Origin: Laccaria trichodermophora
Taxonomy: Eukaryota > Basidiomycota > Agaricomycetes > Agaricales > Hydnangiaceae
Assembly (NCBI GenBank): GCA_018417955.1
Contig: JACTVC010000027.1
Coordinates: 682,001 to 746,000 of the forward strand
DNA: 64,000 nucleotides
Reading direction: 5' to 3'
The position numbers and the translations under genes were made by a program. Shown one piece after another: positions 13,540 through 24,770 of the stretch (within the stretch, counting starts at the first letter, position 1; the number at the start of each line of letters is the position of its first letter). The notes beneath the pieces were generated by a model. That model was not told the origin of the DNA, did no database searches, and was given only the letters and a program-made list of their open reading frames with translations.

Positions 13540-14184
13540 TCCTCTCCCACCCCCACGACAGCCACGATAAACCGACAATGCCACGCCACGCCACCCATGA
13601 CGACGACGATCCCACATGACCCCATGACGGCGACGACCACCCAGCAATGAACGGCGACAACCACCGCCTGTGATGTGGCAGCCAAATGGACAACAACAAC
13701 AACACGAGCACTATCCACAAGCACCCACCACCATCCAGACGGCACCCACCACCATCCACGAGCACTAATCACAACAACCATGCAAACGCCACAATGCCAC
13801 GTCACAAACCAAACAAGCCCCCCACAGCATGATGACAACAACAACAACAACGCCCACGGCAACAACAACGTCCACGACACGCAACAACGACAACACAATG
13901 ACGACAACGCAATGACGACAACACAACAACGACAACGCAACAACAACGACAATGCAACGATGACCACGCGATGACACAGGATGACGACGACAATGGACAA
14001 TGAGGCCCAGCACTACCCTCTTCCCCTTTATTAGTCCCCACCACTCTCTCTCCCCCCTCCATCAGTCCCCCTCCCACCACCCCCTCCCCAGGGCCTGCCC
14101 CACACCATTGCCTGTCCCTCCTCCCTTCCTTCCTCCCCCTTTCTTATACTGATCACATTGATCACACCCCCACACCACTCCCTG

Positions 14185-14345
14185 TTCCTTCCTTCCTTCC
14201 TTCCTTCCTTCCTTCCTCCCCCCTTCCTTCCTCCCCCCTTCCTTCCTCCCCCCTTCCTTCCTCCCTCCCTTCCTCCCTTCCTCCCTTCCTTCCTTCCTTC
14301 CTTTCTTCCTCTCCCTCCCTTCCTTCCTCTCCCCCTCTCTTCCTG
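14185..14345 (+). repeat. (CCTT)n microsatellite
   Basis: A run of CTTC/CCTT repeats with CCCCC interruptions. It gives apparent proline/leucine-rich ORFs on the plus strand and arginine/glycine-rich ORFs on the minus strand, none of them genes. Confidence 0.9.
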
Positions 14346-14905
14346 CCTCTTCACTTAACTTAGAAAATAGTAAATTAGATGTATATTTGAGTTTTAATAT
14401 ATAAATTTTATAAGAAAGTGTTGATATCCTTTTAAGTCAGTGTGAAGAAGTCTAGATTAGTGTGAATGTATCTAGCACAAAGAAAAGGTGTTGTATCTGT
14501 TGTATTCTGGCCCCATTCCTGTGGATTCCTGCAGATTCCGGTCCCATTCCTGAGGATTCCTGTGGATTCCAGTCCCATTCCTGAGGATTCCTGCAGGAAT
14601 GGGTGGGGCACTGTAAAGTACTGTTGCAGTTTAGAAGCAGAGGCATACACTCTTCACTATAAGTACCTGACTTTCCTTTTGTCAGGTCACGTATGCAACA
14701 TAAAAACAGATCCTTACTTTGCAATCGACCATACATAGCAGTCAGCACCAGTCCACCTCATATCATTAGAATTCACTGTATCTTATATATTTTTCCTGAC
14801 ACCCACTCAGAGTAGTATGTAAATGCAGGTCACTAATGAGTCTTGACAGGGTCAAAACTAATGTCCACTGTGGCAAAATTTTTCACATAGATGGAATCAA
14901 GTAGA

Positions 14906-15940
14906 CAGGCATTGGGAATTGAACTTGTCCACTCCAGTGCAAACCAGGACATGTTGGCCCTTACACCATACCCAAATTTCTATACCAATACATAGTACAC
15001 AATGTGTATAAGTATGTAAATGCAATGTTTTTGATATTGAGATGATAGCAAAAAAAGAATTGCAAGCAATTGGACTGACTAAATGGGCACTGACAATCGA
15101 ATTCAAACACTTCTTGGAAGCTTGCATTTGGTCAGGATGTGTTGATCATTATGCACATATATAGCTAGACTAACCAATTTCATGGACTTTCCTTTTGCTC
15201 TCCTTCACCAGAATTAGTCTTGTGGCCATGGAGTGGTTCTCTATGCACAGTAAAGTGGTGAGTGTCAAACCTATAGATAAGTTCCCAAGACAATCAAGCA
15301 TTCCACATACCATCAGCACTGCTGTACATTTTTTCTGGTCACTTTCAATAAATGACTAAATGCAAGTATGTAAGTAACTATTGAGTATTTGCAAAGCCTA
15401 ATTTCCACCACAGTAAAAAGATGGGTCGTGCAAGGATTGTTACATTCAGACAGGCATTGGGAATTGAACCCTTCCACTCCAGTGCAAGGATGTGTCCACT
15501 GTTGGCCCTCACACCATACCCATATTCTTGGATGTATACCAATCCAGTAAAAGTATCATTCCTTGACATTGGGAATAGCAAAAAAAGAATCATATGGCTG
15601 ACCACTGTGATTCAGTGAAACAGGCATTGGGAATCGAACCCAAACACTTCTTGGATTTGTTGAGGATGTGTTGACCATCATGTAGCTAGACTAACTCCTA
15701 AGTTCTTTCAGCTTATGGAGTGGTTCCCTATGACAGGCCCAGGGCAGCACAGTAAATTGGTGAGTGTCAAATCCTTACATTTGAAGTCCCCAAAAAAATC
15801 CAGTGTACCATCTGCTTGTCTATATATATATACCCAATTCCGTATAGCTAGAAAAACCTCCTGCAACATTCATATCCTCCCCCAAAAAATTCATGTTCTC
15901 TGCAAGTTCTCCATGCAGAAATGGCCAATGGGAGTTGAAC
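14906..15940 (-). repeat. tRNA-like array, middle-left part (types B, C, B, C, A)
   Basis: Minus-strand units are type B at 14906-14972 and 15451-15521, type C at 15085-15176 and 15621-15697, and the start of a type A unit at 15923-15940. The rest of that A unit is at 20959-21031, beyond the inserted elements. On the minus strand, B reads as CGGGTATGGTGTGAGGG, then a short anticodon-like arm, then GGGTTCAATTCCCAATGCC. C shares the 3' box B part (GGGTTCGATTCCC) but has a different 5' part with TAGTCTAGCTAC. Confidence 0.6.
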
Positions 15941-16301
15941 AGGACCCTGGACATATGGCTCAAAGGTCGGATCCCAAAAATGTCAAATTTTCAATTTTCT
16001 GTCCGCACCCATTTTCCAAAAATCTGTCCGGATTGGCTCCGGCCTGCCCAAATTTTCCAAATTTTGTCCGGACTAATGGATCCAGCCTCGAGAACCCTCA
16101 ATTTTCGTTCAAACAGTGTTTTTTCGTGTTTTGGTCACTTCTGACATTGTAAGGAAGTCTTCAAAGAGCCGCTGCGAAGAAAAGGAGAGAAGATATAGCA
16201 CAAAGAGTCTAATAGTAGATGTTATACTTAGATACACCTACTACTACAATCTAATTAATCGACATTACGCTTTTGAAACGTCTTCATAGCCTGTTTGAAT
16301 G

Positions 16302-16620
16302 TGTGAAGCGTTCACTCTGAACTTCTCGCATAGCTGAAGCCAAGAGGGAAGGAGGAGGCAAGAATGGGTGGATCTGGGATCAACACCCATGAGTGAGCAA
16401 TGAGCAGTTACAAGATACTCAGCTGGCCCAACATGATTATGCATACTGTAGGAAGTACAGTTATACAAAGCACTACATGTAGTGCAAGAGGATGGCAAGA
16501 CTGCTGACAAGGTGGTGGTTCAAGACAAAAGATCAATATATTATGTAAGATATCCAAATCTAGCTATATACCACTGTTTGACTATGGCCTCTGGGCATTC
16601 CCTTCCAATCCTATATCACA
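16302..16620 (-). repeat. LTR of the LARD-like element (left copy)
   Basis: 319 bp, TG...CA ends. It appears identical to the copy at 19856-20174 and closely related to the solo LTRs at 58266-58584 and 60204-60522. Confidence 0.85.
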
Positions 16621-17409
16621 AAGCCCCCCAATGTCCAGAGGGCATGTAAGGAAAACAATGGTGGGGAAGAATAATAGAATAGAAATCCTCTTGCCCCCCA
16701 GAGTGAATATCAGGATAAAATGAGACCAAAAGGTAGCAAAGCAAAGAAGATGAATAAAAGAAAGAAAAAATTTGGCCCCAAATAATTTGCTATCTGGAAA
16801 GCTGGTCACTGTAAGCTCCCAGCTTAACCCAGAAATACCCATATGATCCTCCCATTCTCTCTTCAGTGATGTATAACCATGAGTACTGGGAAACCATGCA
16901 AGTGGATGGCTTCCAGGTCATCCATCCCAACTCCATTGCCTTTCCCCATCAAGATGGTGTAGCATGCTTCCATCATACTTGTGGTCTGGGTATAAGACAT
17001 GTATAGTGTGATAGAGGCTTGCGCCTCTCCACTCAGATCGTTGATCCCAACTCAACTCCCTTTACCCATCAAGATGATGTAGCTTGCTTCCATTGTGGTG
17101 TGTCATCTGGACGTGGGGAGTGTGTAATGGGATAGAGGCTTGCGCCTCTCCTCCCATCTTCCACCTATACTCCCCTACAGCCCCCCACTTTTCCAGTGTG
17201 CGAATCTCAAGAATCAAGCCAGGGAGGATAGAGGCGAAGAGATCGTGCAGTGGAAAATTACAAGCCGTGATCGTAAGTTGGTGTCAGAGTAGGTAGAGGT
17301 GGTGCCAGTTGGGTAGGAATGATGAGAGGAAAGAAAGGGGAAGAAAAAAAAAAAAAAAGTTGTCATAAAACTTGCCCCCCAGAGTGGACACAGGCCATGC
17401 AACACACAT

Positions 17410-17795
17410 GCAGCAATCTGTAAGGCTACCATGATTGAAGAAGAGTCCGCCGCGCAACACGCGAGCAGCAACTCCTCAAGACTGATCCGCCGCAAAACAT
17501 GCGAGCTGCAATCAGGAGCCAGAAGGTTACCATGATTGAAGAAGAGTCCGCCGCGTAATGCGCGAGCAGCAACTCCTCAACACTGATCCGCCGCGAAACA
17601 CGCGAGCAGCAATCAGTACTTCTGAGGGACTCAGAAGGTTACGATGATTGAAGAAGAGTCCGCCGCGTAATGCGCGAGCTGCAACTCCTCCACACTGATC
17701 CGCCGCGCAACACGCGAGCAGCAATCAGCCTTCTGAGAGAAGGTTACCATGACTGAAGAAGAGTCCGCCGCGTAATGCGCGAGCAGCAACTCTCA
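17410..17795. repeat. Tandem repeat of about 110 bp inside the LTR element
   Basis: Three to four units each contain ATGATTGAAGAAGAGTCC, GCCGCG and CGCGAGCAGCAA. The core GCCGCG(C/T)AA(C/T)..CGCGAGC recurs at 19700-19735. Confidence 0.75.
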
Positions 17796-18189
17796 ACCAG
17801 TTGAGGTGTCTCCCCAGCCCATAAGAGTCCTCCAATCAAGTCTTAACACCCCAAATAGAGGGGAGATCCTGAGGTAGCCAAAAATGTGTTTGAGCATAGT
17901 GTAGTGATTTCTGGCCCGTTCCTGGGGATCAAATACCCGTTCGAAAGCTACGAACGACGCCTTTCCAACGGTATAATTCGCGTATCGTGACGAGCCGTGG
18001 TTGTCGAGATAGAGAGGTAATACCCAGAAACTGCAGTTCTGGAGTAAATGCATACTGCAGACCAGGCTGTTGTCCGTTATCGACGTGAATAGGTGCGTCG
18101 GAAAGGTACGATTCAGGCGTTTCAAACGGGCTATAGAGCGTCCGATGCGAGCAGGTTATGACAATAGGAATGGGGAAATGGTTGTTGAA

Positions 18190-19135
18190 GAGATGGCACT
18201 GTAACACAAGGACCGCTTGTCCGTTTGGCGCGTATAAGGGCTTCCCAGAAGCGCATTGACCGTGGCTTCAAAACAAGCCAAAGAACATAAGGAACGACGA
18301 GGATCTCGTCGAGAACGGACGAAATATGTTCATTTTGGCCATGCCAGGCTGAACTAGGCGAAGCGCAGCCAATATGTGACCGTTTGGCAAGTTCATGGGG
18401 TCCAAAGAAAGGTATGAACGAGAGCTTCCCAGCGCAAAAGAGACGAGAGCAATCGGGGTGTTGGTTGGCGAGATATGACATGAACAAGTCACATGCAAAT
18501 GGTTGTTGGAGGGATGGTGCTGTGACACGAGAACCGCTCGTCCGTTTGACGCGTATGAGGGCTTCCCAGAAGCGCATTGACCGTGGCTTTGAAACGAGCC
18601 AAAGACCAAAAGGAACGACGAGGATCTCGCCGAGAACGGACGAGATATGTTCATTTTGGTCATACCAGGCTGAAGTAGGTGAAGCGCAGCCAATACGCGA
18701 CCGTTTGGCAAGTTCAGGGAGTCCACAGAAAGGTGTGAATGAGGGCTTTCCAACGCAAAAAGGATGAGCGCAATCGGGGCATCGGTTGGCGAGATATGAC
18801 ATGAACAAGTCACATGTAAGTGGTTGTTGGAGGGATGGTGCTGTAACACAGGAACCGCTCGTCCGTTTGACGCGTATGAGGGCTTCCCAAAAGCGCATTG
18901 ACCGTGGCTTCAAAACGAGCCAAAGAACAAAAGGAACGACGAGGATCTCGCCGAGAACGGACGAGATATGTTCATTTTGGTCATGCCAGGCTGAAGTAGG
19001 TGAAGCGCAGCCAATACGCGACCGTTTGGCGAGTTCAGGGGGTCCAAAGAAAGGTATGAACGAGGGCCTCCCAGCGCAAAAGAGACGAGAGCAATCGGGG
19101 CGTCGGTTGGCGAGATATGAGGTGAATAAGTCCCA
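18190..19135. repeat. Tandem repeat, three units of about 321 bp
   Basis: The string GTCCGTTTGRCGCGTATRAGG recurs at 18219, 18540 and 18861, with the rest of the unit conserved between copies. The long open frames in both directions here are by-products of the repeat and carry no known domain. Confidence 0.85.
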
Positions 19136-19479
19136 TGTTGATGTCCCATCAACCCCATCCAACCCAAAACCACTCCAAACCCTTCTAACCATTCAGAAAC
19201 CAAGAAGAGCCATTCCAGGGAGTTCATAGAGAAGTAAGGAGGATGAGAACACTCATTCCTCAAGCAAGAAAACAGCAAGGATTGGGAGAGAAGCATAGTA
19301 GGGCATAGCACATAATTTCCAGAGCAGCAGACTGAACTGGAGGGATGTCAATGAACATCTGGCTGTTCTTGAGAGGCCTAGATGCTAAAAGACAAGGGAA
19401 ATGGTTGAGGAACAGGTGGAGTCTGAGAGACAGTGAAGCAGCGCAAAGCAGCAGGCAACACTGGTTGTGGGCAACCTCC

Positions 19480-19590
19480 TCACCAAGTCAATGGCCGCGT
19501 AGTCGCGAAATCCAGACATAGGTGAGAGGAACTCTCCTCACAGTAGACTTCAGGCCGCGTAGTCGCGAAATCCCAAAGCCCAGCTGCTCA
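19480..19590. repeat. Short repeat GCCGCGTAGTCGCGAAATCC
   Basis: Two copies about 60 bp apart, in the right part of the LTR-element interior. I see nothing coding between 19200 and 19855. Confidence 0.6.
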
Positions 19591-19855
19591 GAGTCAGCAC
19601 AGCACCCCAATCGAACAAACCTCAACCTGCTGTGCAAGCACAAGCTAAAGTCAATGGTTCATCCAACTGAAGGATGGATGAGCCCTTTCACATGAAGTAG
19701 TAAGCCCGCCGCGAAGAGCGCGAGCAGCAGCTACCATCCATGCTAAGGTTCCTCCTGTGATGAGCTGGCGCATTCCCACAACTCTCCAGCTCTCCCTCTA
19801 CCAAGAAATGCAGACTTCAACCATGCTTTGGTGAAGTCCGCGGTGCCCCCACCAT

Positions 19856-20174
19856 TGTGAAGCGTTCACTCTGAACTTCTCGCATAGCTGAAGCCAAGAG
19901 GGAAGGAGGAGGCAAGAATGGGTGGATCTGGGATCAACACCCATGAGTGAGCAATGAGCAGTTACAAGATACTCAGCTGGCCCAACATGATTATGCATAC
20001 TGTAGGAAGTACAGTTATACAAAGCACTACATGTAGTGCAAGAGGATGGCAAGACTGCTGACAAGGTGGTGGTTCAAGACAAAAGATCAATATATTATGT
20101 AAGATATCCAAATCTAGCTATATACCACTGTTTGACTATGGCCTCTGGGCATTCCCTTCCAATCCTATATCACA
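19856..20174 (-). repeat. LTR of the LARD-like element (right copy)
   Basis: 319 bp. Followed immediately by the target duplication GAATG. See the left copy at 16302-16620. Confidence 0.85.
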
Positions 20175-20198
20175 GAATGTGATGGTCCACCACGGCAG

Positions 20199-20603
20199 TC
20201 AGTCATGGCCATCATTGTAACGGGGGTCAACAATTGATTTTGAGCCATTGAACCAAGCTTGGGCGATCGCGTTTTCGAGCCCCTTTAGAAAATTGGCATT
20301 TGGGATTGGACGGGTAAGTAGGCAAGCTGGATCTGTGGTTGGTGCGTTGCAGCTGAACCACTTGGTATGCTTCATCGCAAGAAGCTCCCCAGAGATTTTT
20401 GGAAGGTTGGCGGCGAGGAATTGCAGGACTGGAATGTCAGGCTTTGGGAGGTATTTCTTGTATTGTTCTGGCACCATCAAGACCCTTTCCTTTGCGTCTT
20501 CAATATAGCTTGGAGCATCCTTTGGGTACTGTTTGCCAATGCCAATCCACTCCAATTCTCGAAACGGCTGGGGGTCGTCCAGCTCGATGACATCACTAGT
20601 CAT
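20199..20603 (-). pseudogene. Gene-like fragment carried by the hAT-like element
   Basis: A 134-codon open frame with ordinary protein composition. It includes WIGIGKQYPKDAPSYIEDA and KGLENAIAQAWFNGSKSI. It stops at 20199. Reading past the stop and across the LTR-element insertion (joining 20180 to 16301) continues in frame for about 18 residues to about 16265, so the fragment was already present when the LTR element arrived. I do not recognise the family. It could be a captured host fragment or part of the element's own gene. Confidence 0.4.
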
Positions 20604-20958
20604 TCTGTGTGTTCAAGTTTAGCTTTGAGAACTCGAAAGATAGAAGAGTTCGTAAATGAAGGGGGGAAAATAGAAGGGGCCCTGGCCAGGGCCAATGGTC
20701 CCATTTCTTGCATGCTCAGGGGGAACAAAATTGTATTCCAAAAATGACGAATAAACACAGTTCCCCTTGGATATATGTCCGTTCCTGGTACCTGGCCAGT
20801 CAGCATCGTGACATTGGTGTCTGCACCATGGATGCGGCCTCGCGGTGCCAACACGAATTTTCTGTCTGTTTTGCGTCCGGCCTATGGCCAGATTTTCAAA
20901 ATTCCTGTCTGTTTGGGGACACAACCTCTGAGCCATATGTCAGGGGTCCTAGTTGAAC

Positions 20959-22112
20959 CCATGAACTTTATGAGGTATGCTTGCAATTCAGATTCAGAAG
21001 CAGAGAGCATACACTGTACACCATGCTCGACTTTCAATTCCTCTCATAGCCATTTATATCTTATTCTTAGTACCCATGCACATCAATCAACAAACTGATT
21101 CACACACCACACACACACCCTCAAAGAAAAACTCTACCTCAAACCATAAGCTCATACAAAACCTTACTCAACCTCTGCACATCATTCAAAAACAAATCAC
21201 TCATCTTCACCACCTTCCCATACTGCACATACTCAAGTGACAGATGCATAGTTTCTTAGCACCATTCATCATACCTGACTTTTCCTTCATAGCTCCAACA
21301 GATCCAAGGTTTTTACAGGCTCATCAACTCAAAATCAGACAGATTCATTCATTCATTTCCCCTCCCAACTCCCCCACTCCCCTTCAAAAAAAGAGATGTA
21401 GATAAGTTCCTAAAGAAATTTAGTGTTCCACATAGTAACTATACATGATATCTTAGAAACCCTCCAAAAAATTCATATCCCCACCACTTATGATCAAGAA
21501 TTACCAACTTTCTACATGAACTCAAAACAGGCAATGGGAGTTGAACCCACAATCCAAGCATGCTTGTGATTCAGAAGCAGAGATTCACACCATACACCAG
21601 ATCCGACTTTTCTTTCACAGTTTAATTCCGCAACAAAAAAACAGATTCTTCCTTCACAATTGACCATACACAGCAGTCAGGGCCAGTCCACCTCATATCA
21701 TTAGAATTTAGCACCACTGTATCTTATATATTCTTCTTCTTGACACTCATAGTAAGTAATATGCAGGTCACTAATGAATCTTGGGAAGGGTCAAAACTAA
21801 TGTCCACTGCAGTAGAAAAAATTCATGTAGATGTATTTGAGTAGACAGGCATTGGGAATTGAACCCTTCCACTGCTGTGCAAGCTCTCAGGACCAGGATG
21901 TGTTGGCCCTCACACCATACCTGAATCTCTGGATATAGACCAATTTGTACTATTAGCACCATTGTACCCTATATATTTCCCAGGACACTGGGGCAAGTAA
22001 GTAAATGGAGTCTTGGCATGGTCAAATTTTCACCACAGTAAAAATGAAAAGGTTAACTAGCAGATGAAATAGGACAGGCATTGGGAATTGAACCCTTCTA
22101 CCATCAGCAAAT
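20959..22112 (-). repeat. tRNA-like array, middle-right part (A, A, B, B)
   Basis: The second half of the split type A unit is at 20959-21031. Another A unit is at 21528-21608. Type B is at 21846-21922, and a partial B unit is at 22075-22112. Spacers contain recurring strings such as TAGATAAGTTCCTAAAGA and AACTATACA, shared with 12060-12110 and 25080-25140, so the array spacers were duplicated too. Confidence 0.6.
21147..21238 (-). pseudogene. rpn7 3'-end fragment, most distant copy
   Basis: About 90 bp matching the last part of the rpn7 coding region (compare 26440-26530), with CpG positions changed to TG or CA. It lies directly after a type A tRNA-like unit, the same order as next to the live gene. 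Confidence 0.6.
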
Positions 22113-22949
22113 TGGGGAGAGCAATATAAGGCTATGCAAGGGTATATAATCAACACAATCTGGTATAATCATTACAATTCAACACCTGCCTTGTGGACTT
22201 CATGGCAGTATATAAAGAACTAAATATTGTACAAACCTTAACTTGATTGTGGAGATTGGCAATGATTGTGTAGATTACTTTTTTGAAGAACCAAAAATTG
22301 GGAAGGTCAAGCAGGCTGGTATTGATGGGGATTCAGTATCACGTTGCAAGGGTGGTGGGTAACTAATCAGAAGAATGCATATGGTGGCCAAGGGCTTGCT
22401 ATAAATATGTAAATAAATTGTTTCGTGTTCCAGTGGGTTCAATCTCAAGGTCTCAGGGTCTCAATGCACTCACTTAATCTCAGGTTAGTTCTGTTAGACA
22501 ATGTTAGTTCACATGTATGATAGACTGGAAGCCATCACATGCTGCCACTGGATGTGGACTTATGAAAAAAGAAAAAAAGTCTTTGTAGCAAGTTCACAAA
22601 ACCTTAAATACTCATACCATACAACAAAAACGTAATTGTTCTACATACTAGGTATCCCATGCCCAATGTACTACAATCCTGGTGTATGGTATATATTGCC
22701 TTGCAAACCATCCCATGGCTATGTAAATGAAGACAAACATGGCTGTGTTGCAAGGGCAAACCAGAGTTTCCATGACTTGCTGATGACTCCAGTGCAAATT
22801 AGGATGTGGTGGCCATTCTAGTTACACCATACCTGAATTTCTGAATGGACTCTGGTACAGCTTGTAGTACACAATCTGGTTGAAGGATCAATATTATCCT
22901 TGATATTGGGAATAGCAAAAAAAAAATCATATGGCTGACCACTGTGAAA
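22113..22949. other. Spacer with degraded B-like remnant
   Basis: AT-rich. A partial type B signature (ACACCATACCTGAATTTCTG) is at about 22823-22843 and recurs at about 23545-23565. No coding region seen. Confidence 0.4.
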
Positions 22950-23382
22950 CAGGCACCTGGAATTGAACCCAAACACTTCTTGGATACTATCTGGGATGTG
23001 TATGAAGCTACACCACCTGCTTTCCTTCAGCTTATGGAGTGGGTCCCTGTAGCTTGAAGGCCTGGAGCAGCAGTGTTGAATCCTTAGGTTTGGAAGTCCC
23101 CAAGGAAGTTCAGCATTACCTGATTCCTTATAGTTAGCTAGAAAATCACCTGCAAGTTAAAATTCATATCTATCTCCCAGTGATAATTTTAAAAAAATTC
23201 ATGAAATATGACCAGGAAACGGGCAATGGGAGTCAAACCCATAATTCAAGGTATGCTGGCACTGGCAGAAGCAGAGACATAGCACTAGCACTATACACCA
23301 TACCCAACTTTCCAATCCCATATTGGTCATCAAACTAATTCATTCACACACACACACCCTCCTACTCAAAAAAAAAAAAAGA

Positions 23383-23520
23383 CTCATAGCTAATACAAAA
23401 CCTTACTCAACTGCTGCACATCATTCAACAGCACATCACCCATCTTGACCACTTTCTCATACTGTGCATTCTCTAAGCGAGGGCCATGTAGTTTCTATGA
23501 TTCCATGGACTTTGTTGATG
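23383..23520 (-). pseudogene. rpn7 3'-end fragment, short copy
   Basis: Matches the start of the antisense of rpn7 exon 7 (compare 26412-26575) and then breaks off into a B-like remnant. Several CpG sites are changed to TG or CA. Confidence 0.7.
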
Positions 23521-24115
23521 GATGCATGTGGCCATTCTAGTTACACCATACTTGAATTTCTGAATGGACTCTGGTACAACTTGTAGTATGCAATCTGGTT
23601 GAACTATCATATATCATTCCTCAATATCAGGCATGGCCAAAAAGAAAAAAAAACATGGGGATAATTAAATGAATTCAATGGGCACTGGGAATCGAACCCA
23701 ACCACTTCAAGTTCAACCTCCAGGATGTGTTGACCATCATGTAGTAATGTAGACTACCCACTCTCTTTCAGCTTATGGAGTGGGTCCCTATAGCTTGAAG
23801 GCCCAGCAGCAGTGTCGAATCCTTAGATTGAGAAGTCCCCAAGAAAATTCAGTGTTACCCGATTCCTTATAGATATCTAGAAAAACCACCTGCAATTTAA
23901 AAATTCATATCTATCCCCACCACTGATAATAATTTGATAATAATAATAATAATTCATTTACAACCAAGAAACAGGCAATGGGAGTTGAACCCATCATCCA
24001 AGGTATGCTTGCAAATCAGAAGCAGAGATGTAGCACTGTTGCTGTACACCATACCCAACTTTCTTACTACCCAGGTATTTGCACACATCAAACTAATTCA
24101 TCCCCCCTCAAAAAA

Positions 24116-24770
24116 AGACTTGTAGCTAATACAAAACCTTACTCAACTGCTGCACATCATTCAAAAGCACATCACCCATCTTGACCACTTTCTCATACTG
24201 CACATTCTTTAGAGAGGGCCATGTAGTTTCTATGATTCCATGGACTTTGTTGATGGATGCGTGTAGGCAGGAGAGGGCTATGAATCAGGATAGTTTGCTG
24301 CATGTGTGTGTGTGTGTTAGTATGTGGAAAAAAAGGAAGGAAGAAGGAAAGGTTGGAGAAAATAAGGGGTAAGAAAAGGTAGGAAAAAAAAAAAGAAATG
24401 GACCTATCAACAAAGTCAACCCTGACCCCAAAAGCCAGCACCAAACTCTCAAGTGTCAATGACCGATAACTCTCCAATAGTTGTGCATATGCTAAGATCT
24501 GCATTTTGTGTAAGTAGTACTGCATGTTTGGGGAGAGGATGCAGGAGGGGAGGTGTGTTTGTTTGAGTGTTGCTTTAGATTGTGTTAGTGTTGTGTAAGG
24601 AAGGGATGGAGGGGAAGAAGACGAACCAAGAGCAATGAAGAACTTGTCATAGTGACAGTCATATAGACTGTTGATAAGGTTGCCTAGGATGGGTAGGTCT
24701 GGTAGGACTTGAGTGACTTCTAATGCCATTGTCAACTATCGTGTCTTCAATTCAGCACATCTGTCCCACC
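24116..24770 (-). pseudogene. rpn7 3'-end duplicate covering exons 5 to 7
   Basis: Covers the regions equivalent to rpn7 exons 5, 6 and 7 with the introns between them (compare 26430-27085). The deduced protein is recognisably the PCI-end of Rpn7 but carries stops and substitutions, with no upstream exons. At seven CpGs in the exon-5 region of the live gene, six are lost here by C-to-T or G-to-A changes. A DNA-level duplication, because introns are retained. Confidence 0.85.

Larger units (their letters stand above)
12235..14623. mobile_element. ATTCC-rich non-autonomous hAT-like element, copy 2
   Basis: The 8-bp duplication TTGCAGTT flanks it exactly (12227-12234 and 14624-14631) and lies inside a tRNA-like unit whose two halves rejoin across the insertion. 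The terminal inverted repeats both contain CAGTGCCCC about 10 nt in. They are followed by ATTCCTGCAGGAATCC and further ATTCC variants (12255-12420 and 14515-14605). The interior carries a nested element (12517-13539), a CA/CAA-rich low-complexity tract (13560-13980) and a CCTT microsatellite (14185-14345). No transposase is encoded. Confidence 0.8.
11871..14672 (-). repeat. tRNA-like repeat units, left part of the array (type A)
   Basis: Two minus-strand units of type A lie here. One is at 11871-11954. The other is split by a transposon into 12191-12234 and 14632-14672. Read on the minus strand, a type A unit runs from a CGGGTATGGTGTA-like box A region to a GGGTTCGACTCCC-like box B region, then an acceptor-like TGCC(C/T)G. 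Here most CG dinucleotides are replaced by TG or CA, so the copies look long dead. Confidence 0.55.
16302..20174 (-). mobile_element. Complete non-autonomous LTR element (LARD-like)
   Basis: Two 319-bp LTRs (16302-16620 and 19856-20174) bound a 3.2-kb interior and appear identical as read. The insertion is flanked by the 5-bp duplication GAATG (16297-16301 and 20175-20179). The LTR starts TGTGA and ends TCACA. In minus orientation there is a TATATAGC box about 50 nt into the LTR and a G-run just before the 3' LTR, which suggests a minus-sense element. The interior contains no gag, protease, RT or integrase. It consists of CpG-rich tandem repeats. Inferred to be a large retrotransposon derivative mobilised in trans. 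The primer-binding site was not assigned. Confidence 0.85.
15941..20950. mobile_element. hAT-like element split by an LTR element
   Basis: The left end reads AGGACCCTGGACATATGG. The right end, reverse-complemented, reads AGGACCCCTGACATATGG. The 8-bp duplication AGTTGAAC occurs at 15933-15940 and 20951-20958 and interrupts the box B of a tRNA-like unit. Without the nested LTR element the host element is about 1.13 kb (15941-16301 plus 20180-20950). Subterminal TGTCCGG/TCTGTC repeats are visible near both ends. It has no transposase but carries a gene-like fragment on the minus strand (20199-20603). Confidence 0.85.

Noticed and set aside
13284..14080. Long minus-strand ORFs rich in Val, Cys and Ser
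   Set aside because: Shadows of the CAA/CCA-rich tract in the ATTCC element.
16621..16650. Primer-binding site on the plus strand right after the left LTR
   Set aside because: The sequence is a C-run and does not match a tRNA 3' end. The element more likely reads on the minus strand, where the site is also unclear.
18131..19192. 353-codon minus-strand ORF and overlapping plus-strand ORFs
   Set aside because: They span the 321-bp tandem repeat in an LTR element. The protein is just the repeat translated three times and has no known domain.
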